Source: Rhynochetos jubatus (lineage: Eukaryota > Chordata > Aves > Eurypygiformes > Rhynochetidae). From it: DNA of 64,000 nucleotides. Where the stretch lies: NCBI GenBank assembly GCA_027574665.1, contig CM050664.1, forward strand, positions 15,650,774-15,714,773, in the 5' to 3' direction. Every line of letters starts with the position of its first letter. The stretch's first letter is position 1. The notes beneath the pieces were generated by a model. It worked only from the letters and a program-made list of their open reading frames with translations. It was not told where the DNA came from and searched no databases. Below are positions 10,701 through 22,640 of the stretch, in pieces. The translations under genes were made by a program, and so were the position numbers.

Positions 10701-13700
10701 GGACATGGTGGTCTTCTGAGAGCCCCCCTGCTCAGGAGCTGAGGCTCGGGAGTCGTGGGGCCAAGCCAGGCAGGCCGTGCCATAGGGCTGGGCATCAGGA
10801 GAGCGTTACAGTGGCAGATGTCAAGATAAGGATATATCTCCCTCTGGTCTGGAGTCAGGAACTGTCTCTTCTAGGAGAAGGGAGACTGAATGCTGGTCAT
10901 CTCAGCATTTCTGGGTGACTGGTAGAGTTGGGTGATGATGGCTTTTTCCCTCTCTTTCTAGCAAACAACTCCTTTGTGGGAAACTGCACTTGTGTGTAGG
11001 TGGATAATTCTTGCATGTTCAGGTATTCAGTGAGTATTCAGAAAACTCCTGAGGTTTCAGCTTTTGGAATTTGGAAAGCACTGAAACTTTCTGATCTATT
11101 AATTGATAAAGAAAACATTTCATTTCCATGCTGCATGAGCAGAGCGTTAAAAACAGCTTTTAGCTCCAAACCCAGGAAAATAAAAGGAGTAAGAAAGGAC
11201 AAAGTGCACAAAAAAAATCATTTGGCCAACCTTCCCCTCACTGAATCTTTCACACCACTTTGATTCCAACCAATTCATTATTTTTTCTTGTTATGGCAAC
11301 GACCAGTTCTAAGGCTCCTCTAGTTCTGTGGCCCTGTGGTTCTCTCAGAGAGCTCCTTGGGTAAGGTTTGGCTCTCGTGCATCCCACTCGGACGCATCTC
11401 AGTTCCCTCCTATCGACTTGCATCAGCTGCCTGAAACCTGGCATCTCCTGGTGCTCAGCGTAGAGTGTGGTAGAGCCAAACCCGAACCCTTCAGTCCGTT
11501 CCCTCCAGAGTTCCTCCCAAACGCAGCACGAGGGCTTCAGCTGTGAAAACCCTTTTCGGCAGCAACCGCCTTCCGCCACACGTTTGCACGGTGCCTAAAT
11601 AATGGGCTCAGGCAAAAATAGAAACAATTGTTGTCATGACGGCTCGTAGCTCAGGTTAAGGGGATCAGGGCAGGGCAGCAGAGCGGGCTGTTGTGGTGGT
11701 GATAATCAGCACAGGAAAAACTGGGATAATTTCCTCTGGAAAACCCACGTGAAAGTAACCCCAACGAGGTGCTCTACTCTGTTGCTTTCAAGGTTATAAA
11801 AAAAATGATCACGCACTCAGCTGTGATGGCCCATTCGGTGACATTAATGGCAGGAAAATTTAAAGCTAAAGGAATCTCGGCACAGTATGTAATTTGCCTG
11901 GGGAAATTAGTTTCAAAAAGGATCAGAAAGTTAAATACTATTGCTGGGCTTAAAATGAAGGCGAATAATTTTATAGCCAAAATAATATTTTTCTATGATA
12001 AATCATGTGGAAGGCAAGAGTAATAAAATGTCATGCTCCAGGGTATAAAATAATCCCTGCAAAGGTCAGGAAGCACTTTTAACGTATATGCACATCAGCG
12101 CACCTTTGTCCAGATGCATTTTCATTTGTTTGGATTTTGTGTCCTTGATTGGACACGATACTCTTCTCGCCTGAAGTTCCTCAGGGCCAAACACCTCGTT
12201 GGCTGGAGCAGAACAGAAACCTTCCCCAGCTCTCTCCGATTACTGCCGGATGCCTTGAAGCATGAGGCTGGATTATTTTGGTGATGCCTGTTATTCCTGT
12301 CCCATTCTTGCAAGACTTGGCACACCGTAAGGTCTTGGTGGCATCTTGCCCTCTCCTTGGTGAATTGGTGGTTTTGCTGTTACCACGCTCCCTCTGATTA
12401 CGACGGGATTGACTTTTCAAACCAAGCTGTCCACCTTAGGCACGCTGCTTACCCCCTACAACGCCGAATTCAACAGGTTGGCTGTCGATGCGCGCAGCCT
12501 GCACCAAGCATGCTGTGCTCAGGTCTCAGATCATCCTAGATCACTTGTTCTTCTGTTTTCTTAAACCAACGGCAAGCATTAAGAAGAGGAAACTCCCTTT
12601 TTTCCTGGTTTTTCCCTATCCCACATCACATCAGTCATTAAAGCCTGTCCCAGGCTTGTGCTTAGCAGGGGAGTGGATCCAGGTCAGCTCCAAATCACCC
12701 AGCCTGGAGGTCCTACCATCGTGATCCTGGAATGGGGCTTGACAAACTACCACACCTTGCATCTGTCCCACAGCTCCACCATATCCACTTTATGGTCACA
12801 TCAGTTAAATCAGCCTTGTAAGCAGCCAGTTTGGCCCCTCTGCCAGGTCAGCTCCACTGCCCCTGGTCCAAGCCCACATCTCCCCGCTTATCTGAAGGCA
12901 TACCAGCTGCCTTCGGGGCTCTCCTACACAAGAAGGCGCTTGGTGCTCATTTAGGGCGATTTACCAGGCTGGTTTGAACTTGAGAGCTCTGAAATACACT
13001 TGTGAAATAAAACCAGACTCAACCTTTTTACAACGGCTTTCAGTGGCGCTCACAACATCCTGAAATGCTGGGGTGGAATTTGCTCGCTAGCTTTGTAAAA
13101 TCACCCTCTGGGAGAGAGCGGACAGGGGAGAATTCAAGCTTGGAAAGTCAGTTTACACTACTGAAGTGTTGAAACAGGACAGGGCTGTTGTCTCAAACCC
13201 ATACTACAAAAGCAACCAAAAACCTTGTAAAATACAGGATTTTGCATCGCCGGAGACTCCGCCAGGGAGAGTTTATAACTTAAAACATCACAAAAGGTGC
13301 CAGAGCCAGCCTGAGCCCAGCTGTTAGAGCAAGTGCTGTCCCCTGACCCCAGCCCACGCGCAGGGACAGCGAAGCCCTCGGGAAGAAGAGGATGTGAGGC
13401 TTCTGGCCACGGAGGTGACCAGCCTGGACTGATCCCCTGATGCACGCAGTGGCACCTGGGCTGACAGCACCGACACCAGCTGCACACTGTGCCCTTTTGT
13501 CACCACTGGTTGTCCTCCTGTGGTTACAAGGAAGAGGCCAGGGCAACCCAGGTCAGGCAAAGCTGGGTGACCGGCACCACTAAGGGTGCAAACCCAACAC
13601 ACCGTTGCCAAAAGGCATCCAACAAAGAGGGAGACCTGGAGAGGGGATGTGCATTTTGCTCACTCACAACATGATGCTTCATTTACCCTCTTGTGGCTCC

Positions 13701-14879
13701 GGCAGCTGGTGCAAACTTCTCTAATTCTTCTGGATCCCAGACACCCATTTCTGGGCCTCTTTGAGGGATCTCCCAGGACTGCTCCCTTGTCCTGCCAAAG
13801 CCAGGGAACATCTCAGCACAGTTCGGCAGCAGGTGGGCACTCTGTCGTTCTGGACACGGAGTTGAAATCCCTCCTGACAGACATCTCGGGCTTTTTGGAG
13901 AGTTGTCGCTAAGAAATCTCATTCTCATCTTTCTCCTCCTGTGGTCTATAAGTGGTTGCTGTCATGACACGGCCCTGGTCCCCCCCAGCCTTCAGAGACA
14001 CCCAGAATTATCTCTGTCTCTTTCAGAGCAAAGGCAGCCCCATCTCCATCTTCCCACCTCTCCTCGAGCAAGCAGTGACCCTCTGCCCTGCCGCTCCAGC
14101 ACGAGTTCCCACCACAACACTGGGAAATCTTTATAACTTTGGTTATGGATTTGGATCATTGGATCAAAAAAACATCCCAAAACTCTCTGGCTTTGTATTT
14201 TCTTCAAGTTAAGTCCAACTGCAACTATCAGGTGACCTTCTCTGTGGTTTTGGATGTCACAGGTTACTTGAAGGCTGAGCCCTGTACCTCGGGTCAGAAT
14301 AAAACCCCGCAGCCCTCGGGAGGGTGGAGCTGCTGCATGCTGAGATGGGAGTGACGAGGTGCTGCCAGGAAGAGTTTAAACGCTTGCAGCACGACCTTGG
14401 TGCTCCAGCCCAAAAGAAGGTGGACAACTCAGGCATCCTGGAGCCTCCTGCCTCCCCGTCTGGCACAGGGCACTGAGCTCTCGGACTGGGAGACCTTGCA
14501 GCACTAGAGCAAGGCATGAAATCCTCGTGGCTTCACGCACCCCGCTCCCTGCTCGCAGGCTGAGCCATTCCTCCCAAAACTGAATTAAAAACGTGCAGTT
14601 GAAAAGGAGCTAATTTTGCTTTAAAGGCTGCAAGCCCTGGTGAGTGCACCGCTCCCCTGGCAAATTGTCGCAGTATGCAGTTACTGTCGCTGCGAGAGAG
14701 CTGCAGCTTATTTCAAGGTTGAATTTGTCCAGCTTCTCATCCCCGGGACATTTACATCTCTGGAAATAATCTGGGGACGTGGCAGTCCGTTATAGCGGAG
14801 CTGTCGCTTTAGGTCGTCAGATTTCCAGACAGGACCTCGGTTTTTAACAGCCCCATGTCACTCCGTACCCCCTTCTTTA

Positions 14880-15390
14880 TATCCTTTGTTTTCCTCAACA
14901 TCACGGATAATATATATTGTATTTTCAAGCTTTTCTTTGCAATTTCAAGGACCAAATACCTTTTTCTAATGACAAGAGCTGAGAATCTCGTGCATTTCCG
15001 TGACTGCAACTAATGACTTTAAAAACTACTTTAAATCCCTGCCCAGAATTTATCAAAGACTTGCGAGGCTGATGCACACGAGGGCTGCTGACACCCAGCA
15101 CGGAACATATGAGCCCTAAAGTACCTAAAATTATCCGGTGTTAGCTTTTGAAAATATGTCTCCGCCCTCCATTCAGAATGACAACTTTTGGCAACAACAA
15201 GAAAACAGAAATGACAGATGGTAACAAAATCTGGTACACAAACATGACAGTAGGCAATATAATGAACATTTCACCCGCTCCTTCGTTTATGCTAATCATC
15301 GCTTTTGAGCAACCTGAATTGTTATGCCAGACAGCAGCGGATCTGAAGCATGGCATAGCGAATCTCAAAGGGCCACCAACCTGAAACCAG
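14880..15390. promoter_or_regulatory. AT-rich island, possible enhancer
   Basis: This segment of balanced, high-complexity, AT-richer sequence stands in GC-richer surroundings. It contains TGACAGATGG at 15212-15221 (MEIS/TGIF type), ATGCTAAT at 15289-15296 (POU/octamer-like) and several AT-rich homeodomain-type cores. Open frames exist on both strands over 15141-15416 without protein similarity I can recognise, which favours constrained non-coding sequence over a gene. The enhancer role is inference only. Confidence 0.3.
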
Positions 15391-17950
15391 AATAAAACCC
15401 CCACCGGGCTACTCATCGTGAATGAAATGAACGGAACGCTAAACTACAGCCGGCTCCGAGGGCGGCTGACAAACCCCTCCGCTCCTAACGAGCACATCGG
15501 ACTCTCCTCCTGCCCTGAAAACACCGCATCCACAAAAGAGAGGTAGCCCAGTCCTCCTGCTACCCAAAGCTTCACCGGAACTCAGCTGAACCAGCAAAAC
15601 ATGGGCAGGTGGAGGTGAGAATCAGCGTCCCTGCAGTAAATGCACAGCGTGCTACTAAAACGTATTTTTTGTAGCAACGTAACGTTTCTTTTAGGAGTGC
15701 TTTCCTGCCCGGCTAAGCTCTCTGGTACGAATTCAGTCCCTGCGGGAGAACGTTTACTCTTTTACTTGAAGCCCACTTACCTCACGCTGACATTCTCAGT
15801 GGAAGGTGCTATGTCACCCACAAAACTCCTTTTATTTCCTATAAAAATGTAAATCAGCCTATTTTTTATTTCCCCAACAAGCTTATGTAACGAACGCTAT
15901 CCTTTCTCAATTATTTTGAAGACATGCTTTTAGCCTCTATTTTATGCAGAAATCTGTAAGGCTGAAACCTTTCCTCCCCTTCCTTCCCCGACATTTCAGT
16001 GCTGGCTCCTCTGCCTGCTGATGCAAAGGACTATCGATGTTCCTGGGCTTGGGTAGGGCCTAAAAAAACCTTTCAGAGGGCAACAGCAACACCATTTTAG
16101 TCTCCTGAGGGAATAAAATAAGTTTTCCCACAAATAAATTGCCAGTGCTTTCAGGAAAAAAGAGGTGATCTTAGAGCTGGCCAAGACGTGCAATGGTACA
16201 AACCCGAACATAGTGTAATTGTAATGAGGCCAGTCCCCCGTGAGGAACATTGCCAGACACTGCCCTTCATAAGACCCAACTTTCATTTGCTTACAGCGCT
16301 GTCAAACATTACCCAGGGTAGATGAAATGCTCTCTGCTGGGCCCAGAATCTCAAGGAAAAAGCAAATTTCAGCCAAAACATTTTAGCCGCTTTTCAGGGG
16401 GGTAAAAACCCCCACCCCATACGGTCTTGGTAGGTTTCCAGTAACCATGTCCGCACGTCCTACGCTCAGCCCCAGAAGAGGCTGGCGATAATCTGTGTGT
16501 CAGTGACGCATCTCCCATCGTTCCCCGGGTGGAAGCCACTCCGTTTCTTTGATCACCCTTGTTGCCCATTTCCACTTCTGCTCCATCTACACAAGAAAAT
16601 ACAGCTACTTTGAGTCAAGGGGATCTCAACAGCACATGGATGGAGGCACGCCAGACCAGGCCCTTCTGTTTTCCTCTCGGCTTCAGCCTTAATCATTCCT
16701 AACAATGACGTCCCAGCCAACTCCCAGCAACACTGCTGCTGGGGAAACACTGACCTGCAGGGCTGGGGTCTTCCAGGGACCCATCTGTCCTGCACAGCGA
16801 CCGGCACCTCAACCCACCCTCAGGAACAACGCTGCTCACTTCCAGCGGTCCTGCCCCTGAAAGAAGCTGTTTTGGGCCCATGACGCTCCTCCTCAGATGG
16901 TCTGTGGTCAGCTCCCAGCCCACGCACCATCTCCATCGATGGCAAGACGACATCGCTCCGTCTGCCTTTCCCAGATCTGATCCTGCCTTGGACCAGTGCC
17001 CTTTGGGAAGCACCTACCCAGCATGTTCCAGACAACATCTCTGTGAGATTCTTCTTCCCCTTGCCCTTGCCAAGACCAGCCTCCTGCGCATCCCCGATGT
17101 CCACGCAGACCAGCACAGTCCCTCTGACGGCTGTGGACACTGCTGCCGCTTTGGGATGGCCCCAGCAGTAGGACAGCCTCAGGCTGAAGAGGGGGGGTCT
17201 TTGGTGGGGAGCAGGGCTCAGCAGCACCGGGCAGTGGCAACGCATGGCCTGAGGCTCCCCGTGACCGTGGCACGGCCATCTCTGAGCCCGGCACATCCTC
17301 CAACCTCTCACCACATCGATGCGGCCAAACTGACCGCTGTGTCCAGTGTGGAGCCCGTCACACCGTAGGTACAGCTGCCACCTGTTTAAAGATCGGCAAA
17401 TCCACATTTTTTGTTGGTTTAGGGCCTTTCCATGGCTTTGCACACACACAAAGGTTTCCCATTCCCTCCCCCCTCCTCTGCCCCGTTGCAGTTAGGAAGC
17501 CAGATGTGATATTCCTCTGCTTTGCTTCAGGACAAGGTGAACTGGCTGGCAGGTCGTCCGCGGGAAGGGATCTGGCCCGGACAGCGTGCGGAGGTGGGAG
17601 CTTCTGCCTGTTGCTCGCCATGGAAAAAGGAAGATGTCTGCACGCTGCTGACGGCACTCGCTGCCCCCAAACCAGGGAACCCCAGCTCAGGGGATGCTGC
17701 TCCCATGCCATGGCTGAAGGAGGCTTAACCCCGCGACCTTGAACCCCAGGTGCGTTCAGGGGGTGTCCCACATGGGGGGAGCCCTGGGTGCCCCAGCGCT
17801 GCCTGGCCGTGGGGCACCCAGCTCTGGAGCGGAACGTATGGGGGCCGGGATGACGCGGTTGCTTTGCCGCAGCCCCGGGGCCGGGACCCCTGACAGCCTC
17901 CCGCTCTGCCAGGGCCTCCCTGCGTCTCTGGCTCGGGTTTGCCCGCTCGC

Positions 17951-17990
17951 TGGGCACACTCAAAGTTCACTGTGCTATAAATACCCGGGA
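17951..17990 (+). promoter_or_regulatory. TATA-box promoter candidate
   Basis: A plus-strand TATAAATA at 17976-17983 is followed by CCCGGGAGC, a classic TATA-box flank. Just upstream, CAAAGTTCA at 17961-17969 resembles an HNF4/nuclear-receptor element. A start would be expected near 18005-18012. No recognisable coding exon follows, although an ATG at 18109 opens an 86-codon frame. It could be a lncRNA promoter or enhancer, or chance. Confidence 0.35.
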
Positions 17991-19475
17991 GCAGGGCTGC
18001 CAGCGTCCTCCCGGGGGGCTGCTGGAACCTAACGGGGTGCCACTGCAATTAACCCTTTGGGTGACTCCTCTCCACGTGGTTTGAAAAAGAGGAATCCTCC
18101 GATTCGGAATGTTTCTAAAGCCAGAAGAGTGCAGCAAACTCCTTCTCTGGGCTGATTCCTGCTGTTTTGTGGGCAGGCACGTGCACAGCGCCTGTGTGAC
18201 ACCCCGGCTCAGGCAGATCCTCGCATCGGGGACGTGTGGTGTGGGGCCAGCACCACTCATGTCCCCCCCAGAGCACAGTCCTGTGCTGCCCAGCCACCCC
18301 ACGTCCCTGTCCCCATGTGCAGGTCTTGCTCTTAGCCACAGCCGAGCAGAAGGGCTGAAGCATATCTAACACCCCAAAGGGAGACAAAACTGCACTGAAT
18401 CGGGACAATCTCTGTCCCCAGCTCGGGGACAATCCCAAAATGCCGAGTCCGTGGAGGTGCCGGGTCACTGCAGCAGAGCACAGCGCATCGCCTGCAGTAG
18501 GCTGCGACAGGGCACAGGGACACGGTGCTCCTTGGGGGCAAACACGGGGTAACCCCCCACCTCCCGCAGCCACACAAAGCCCTTTCCTGGTGCCAAACAC
18601 CACTTTTTAATGATTTCCCTGCCACGCACCTTACTGCTGGGCTGATGGACAAGCTGGTATCTGAGAGAGAGCCTCTTCCTTCTTTTTCCCTGTTCAGACA
18701 ACAGGAGATGGACAGCTCTGAGGTCAGGGCAGAGGACAACCCTGCACACTGGCTGCAGCAGAGCTGAGATGCCCAGGGAGCTCCAACAGACTGTGTGTGA
18801 GCCCATGGCCCCACTGAGGCTGGACATAGTTCATTGCACGCATGGTCCAGAACTGAGTGAGGTCCTTGGCCCCAAAGCAACCAGGGCTGATCCCCAGGCG
18901 TGGTGCAGAGACCCAGCAGGGCTTGGCCTTACACCCCCCAGGGCCTCGCGGATTGGGCACAACCCCCTCCTTTTGCCCCTGGGATCCCAGGAGCTGTGAT
19001 GGGCCACTGACCTCCTGCCTGCGCCGGCTGTGAGGGGACAGGTCACAATGTCCAGCAGAACGTGATACTGAACAGCCTCATTTCAGCCTTGGAAACGGCA
19101 CTTTTTGGGTACCTTTGGGCCAAGTGAAGGTGCCTTCATCACCTCGCTCTCCATCACGTCCTTCCCTTCCCCATCACCGCCGCAGCGGCACGCTCCCAGG
19201 ATGCCAAACACCTCCTTATCGCCGTCAGATGCCGTGATCCAACCTCTCTTTTGTGTGACCAGCTTTTTGGGTTACTGAGGTTATCCTTCCTGGTGCTGAC
19301 ACAGCTCCTGCCCCACCACGATGCTACACCCTGTGCCCCTGCGCTGTCTCCGGTCCCCTGCGCTCCCTGCACTGTCGCTGTCTCAGAGCTGGGTCCCCCC
19401 AGGCGCCACAGCAGCAGTGTGCAGCATCACCGGACTCTGCACTGTGCGGTGCTGGAGCCAACAAGCCGAGTGGGT

Positions 19476-19490
19476 GGCACTAGGGGGAGA
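19476..19490 (+). promoter_or_regulatory. CTCF-like site
   Basis: The sequence GGCACTAGGGGGAGA closely resembles the CTCF core (CCACTAGGGGGCGC type), differing mainly in its outer positions. It lies between the two genes, where an insulator would be plausible. No other evidence supports it. Confidence 0.4.
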
Positions 19491-20735
19491 TAAAGCCCAG
19501 GACATGCTGGACCCTGCGCCTTTGCCAGCCCACTGTCCCCCTGTCCCCAGGGCCACCCTGGCCCAAGCTGCAGTTTTCTGTGTGCCACAGTCTCCCTTTG
19601 CTTTACAAGGTGTTTCCTGGCATCCTCAGTCTTTGGGAAGCACCTTTAGCGATGAGGGTCTGTTAGGTGTTCACACCTTTTTGCAGCAGGTACGAAAGCG
19701 ACGTGCAGCTAGCACAGGGCACCCAAAAATGCACCCGGGGGAAGGAAAACAGCACACGGCAGACAGAGCAAGGTCCAGCAGTGAAAGAGGGGCCTGGGAC
19801 CCCGGTCTGGAAGCAGTGATGCACACTGCTGGACCTCAGCCCGTTGCTGTCCCAGCTCCCCTTTCCCAACACCCCCACAGATACATTCGGCATCGCACAG
19901 CGGTGCCAGCCCCCCGCGGGGCCCCTCCGCTGCAGCACCAGCAACCCGGGCACCTCCAGGGCTGAAAACCAGTTCAGGGGGATCTCTGGCCCCAGGCACC
20001 ACCCCGCTATTGTGCCAGCTCCACTCCTCCCCCTGATGCTCCCCTCTCTGTCTCACGGGCACCCATGTGTGCAGCCCTGGGTCCCGCGGTGCGAATCAGT
20101 GCTGCACCGTGGGGTAAGCATGGTGTGACAGGGGCTCTGAGAGGGCACTTTTTGCTTTTATTTTCTTTGTGTTACAAAAGAAAAGGTAACTCTTGTCCCC
20201 TTTTTCCAGGAGGAGGGACGCAGAGCCCAGCTGGCACAGCAGTCTCACAGTTACAACCACAGATGATGCCAATGAAGGTTTGTACGTCGTCCACGCCACC
20301 ACCGAACCATGGGGCCATGCCCTCGGGGTCTGCGCGCAACGGGCACATCCCCGAGCTCCCCCGAAACACCCACCAACCCACCCCAAATCCACGTTTTCTC
20401 TCTCCGTTGCCCACAGCCTGGCTTTGCAGAGGGGTTGGGCTCGCAGCCTCCCCAAAACCGGTGCTGGAGGGGAGCTGGATGTGGCGGAAGGGGGTTTCAG
20501 GCTTTGCTGGCAGCTCCTTGTGTGGAGCAAAGCCCACCCTGGGGGCTGTGCTGGCCCCCAGCGCCTCGCCCAACCCGTCCCTCTCTCTGCAGAGCAGAAG
20601 GGCTCGAGCATAGGCTTTCCACCTCCTCCTTCCCACCATGGCTTGGCAAGGGCCCTTCGGCCGCGAAGGGGTCCCTGTGCCCACGGTCACACCGTGGCAT
20701 TGCTCACCCTGCGGCCCTCTCTCTATTCTGCCAAT

Positions 20736-20775
20736 ACTGAAAATTATTTAGAGCTCCTGCTCTAAAGTTTTCAGT
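20736..20775. repeat. Short hairpin (inverted repeat)
   Basis: Arms ACTGAAAA plus TTTAGAG pair perfectly with CTCTAAA plus TTTTCAGT. There is a 6-base loop (754-759 of this kilobase) and a small internal loop (TTA opposite G). CTCTAAAG then recurs twice directly downstream, at about 20777 and 20785. At 40 bases it is shorter than a usual pre-miRNA. It may be a remnant of a transposon end or a chance palindrome. Confidence 0.6.
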
Positions 20776-22489
20776 CTCTAAAGCTCTAAAGTTTCCAATA
20801 TCCTCATTCCTAAACTTCATGTCTGGCTGCGCTGGAGGGAAACGGGGAGGCTGGGGTGGTTGGTAACTTGAGAGGGACGTTGGCCTTGGACCAGGGAGGC
20901 TGGATGCAAAGAGGGAGGAAGGCAGAGGGGTGCTCGAGCCGGGGTGTTATCTGAGCCCCTGCGGGAACAAGGTGTCTTTGCCCTGCTGTGAGCTGGTGAG
21001 AGCGAGAGCAGGGAAGGAGATCCTCCGTCAGCACTGCGCTATGCGTTGCGCTCCCCAGACACAGGGACTCACCGCTGCGGTGGCAGGACGCCTGTCCCCA
21101 GGGCTGTGTGGCTCCGGGGTTGCTGCTTGCTGGGTCCTCACTCCCTCCCTGGCCTGGAAAAACAAATTCATGTTGTTCTTCAGCTTCATTATGAACATAC
21201 CCCTGAGAAGCGGCGATTCGGTGCAAAGCTACATCACTGCTTTTCCCGGGATGAGAGGAGGTCACGCAGCAGCACCCCAATGGGCTGAGCCCACTGATGG
21301 TGGCAGTTCTGGCACGACGCTGTCGGATAAAAGAGCTAAAGATTTGTACAAGTCCTGCTCTTGGCTTGTTTTTCCCTGCCAAGACACTCCCTGTCCCCAG
21401 CACCCAACTGCAGCATCTCCAGCTCTGCATCCCCACCCGCTTGGCTGCCATGCCCTCTCCTCCGGAGCCGCTCCCTGGGCTCAGCCCCCGCTGCAGCCCG
21501 TAAACCCTCTGGGGGCTCTGGCACCGGTCTGGGATTTGCACTCTCTCTCACCCAGCAGATCTAAGGATTTGCAAGGCAGCTGGAAGTACCGCCTCATTTT
21601 TTAATGAGATTTTCAATAAAATCAAGTAAGGACCAAAGCATTCCCTGTGATCCTGCTCGTGGCACCCAGTGCCGCGACCGCAGTGCCGCTTCCCCCTTCC
21701 CAAAGGCACCGTGTGCCACCGAGGGATACAAGTTGGGGATCTTGGGCTGCAAAGGGGCAGGACCGGGGGTTTATTTTAACCATTCCCCATGCAGGACAGG
21801 AGCCGCCTGGCCCCCGCTGGCTCTGGTGCTCCACATTCCCAAAACCAGGGTGGAACATTGAGTGGCAAACCAGGCCCCAGAGATTCAGCTGGGAAAAGAT
21901 CCCATCGGGTTCTCGCTCTCGTGCCTCTGCCTCCACATTTGAACCAGGGTGAGGCCTGACCTCGGCACTGGCACAAAGCTCCATGGTGGCCCCGACAGCA
22001 ACCCCATCCTCTCTGCATCGCCCAGCTTCAAACCCCTCACCTCGAGAGGCCTCAGCTGGGACGGCTCCTTCAGCGCGGCACCACGAGGCCAGGTCCCTTC
22101 CAAGCCTTGTCCCAAAGCTTTTCCACAGGGAATCCCTTCAGGCAAAGCTCCCAGCTCCGGTTTTCCCAGCCCTGAGCTCTGGCCCATCAGGGAGCTGCTG
22201 CCCCCGAGCCTCGTGCCAGTGACTCCCCTCCAAAGTTTCCCCGCTGGTTTTTGCTTCCAGCGGATCGTTCCGAGGCTCGACCGTCCCGCTGTGCATTTTA
22301 CCGGTTTGTCTCCAGGCTCCCGGCTTGGACCCGGCCTTTGGAAAATGACATTTCACCTCCAACACCTGGCCCCGGCATTACAGCCCAGTCCCTCGGCACG
22401 CAGAGCCGGGCTCTCCCCAACGGCTCCCGCTGGCGGCCGCCCCGTGCCGAGCCCGACGTGGTCGCTTGTCTTACAGCGTCGAGTACAGA

Positions 22490-22640
22490 GCATATGCAGG
22501 ACAGATGGATATGAGGTTTATAAGATAATTAAGCATGTTAATGAAGTTCATTTGCATCAAGCTCTTAAATTCCCATAAACTCTGCAAAGCTGTGAAATGA
22601 GAATTGCCGCTCGGCACCACAAAGCAACAAAAACCGAGTC
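22490..22640. promoter_or_regulatory. AT-rich island with exact octamer
   Basis: This AT-rich patch in GC-rich surroundings contains TAATTA at 22526-22531, GTTAATGA at about 22538 and an exact octamer ATTTGCAT at 22550-22557 (the POU-factor site). The dense homeodomain and POU motifs and the sharp base-composition edges are typical of conserved non-coding enhancers. No coding potential is seen. The function is inferred. Confidence 0.35.

Noticed and set aside
15141..15416. 91-codon minus-strand small protein with hydrophobic segments
   Set aside because: The opposite strand is equally open, and there is no splice or start context; non-coding constraint or chance fits better.
20736..20775. 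microRNA precursor
   Set aside because: The stem-loop is only 40 bases, too short for a normal pre-miRNA, and cannot be extended by pairing of the flanks.
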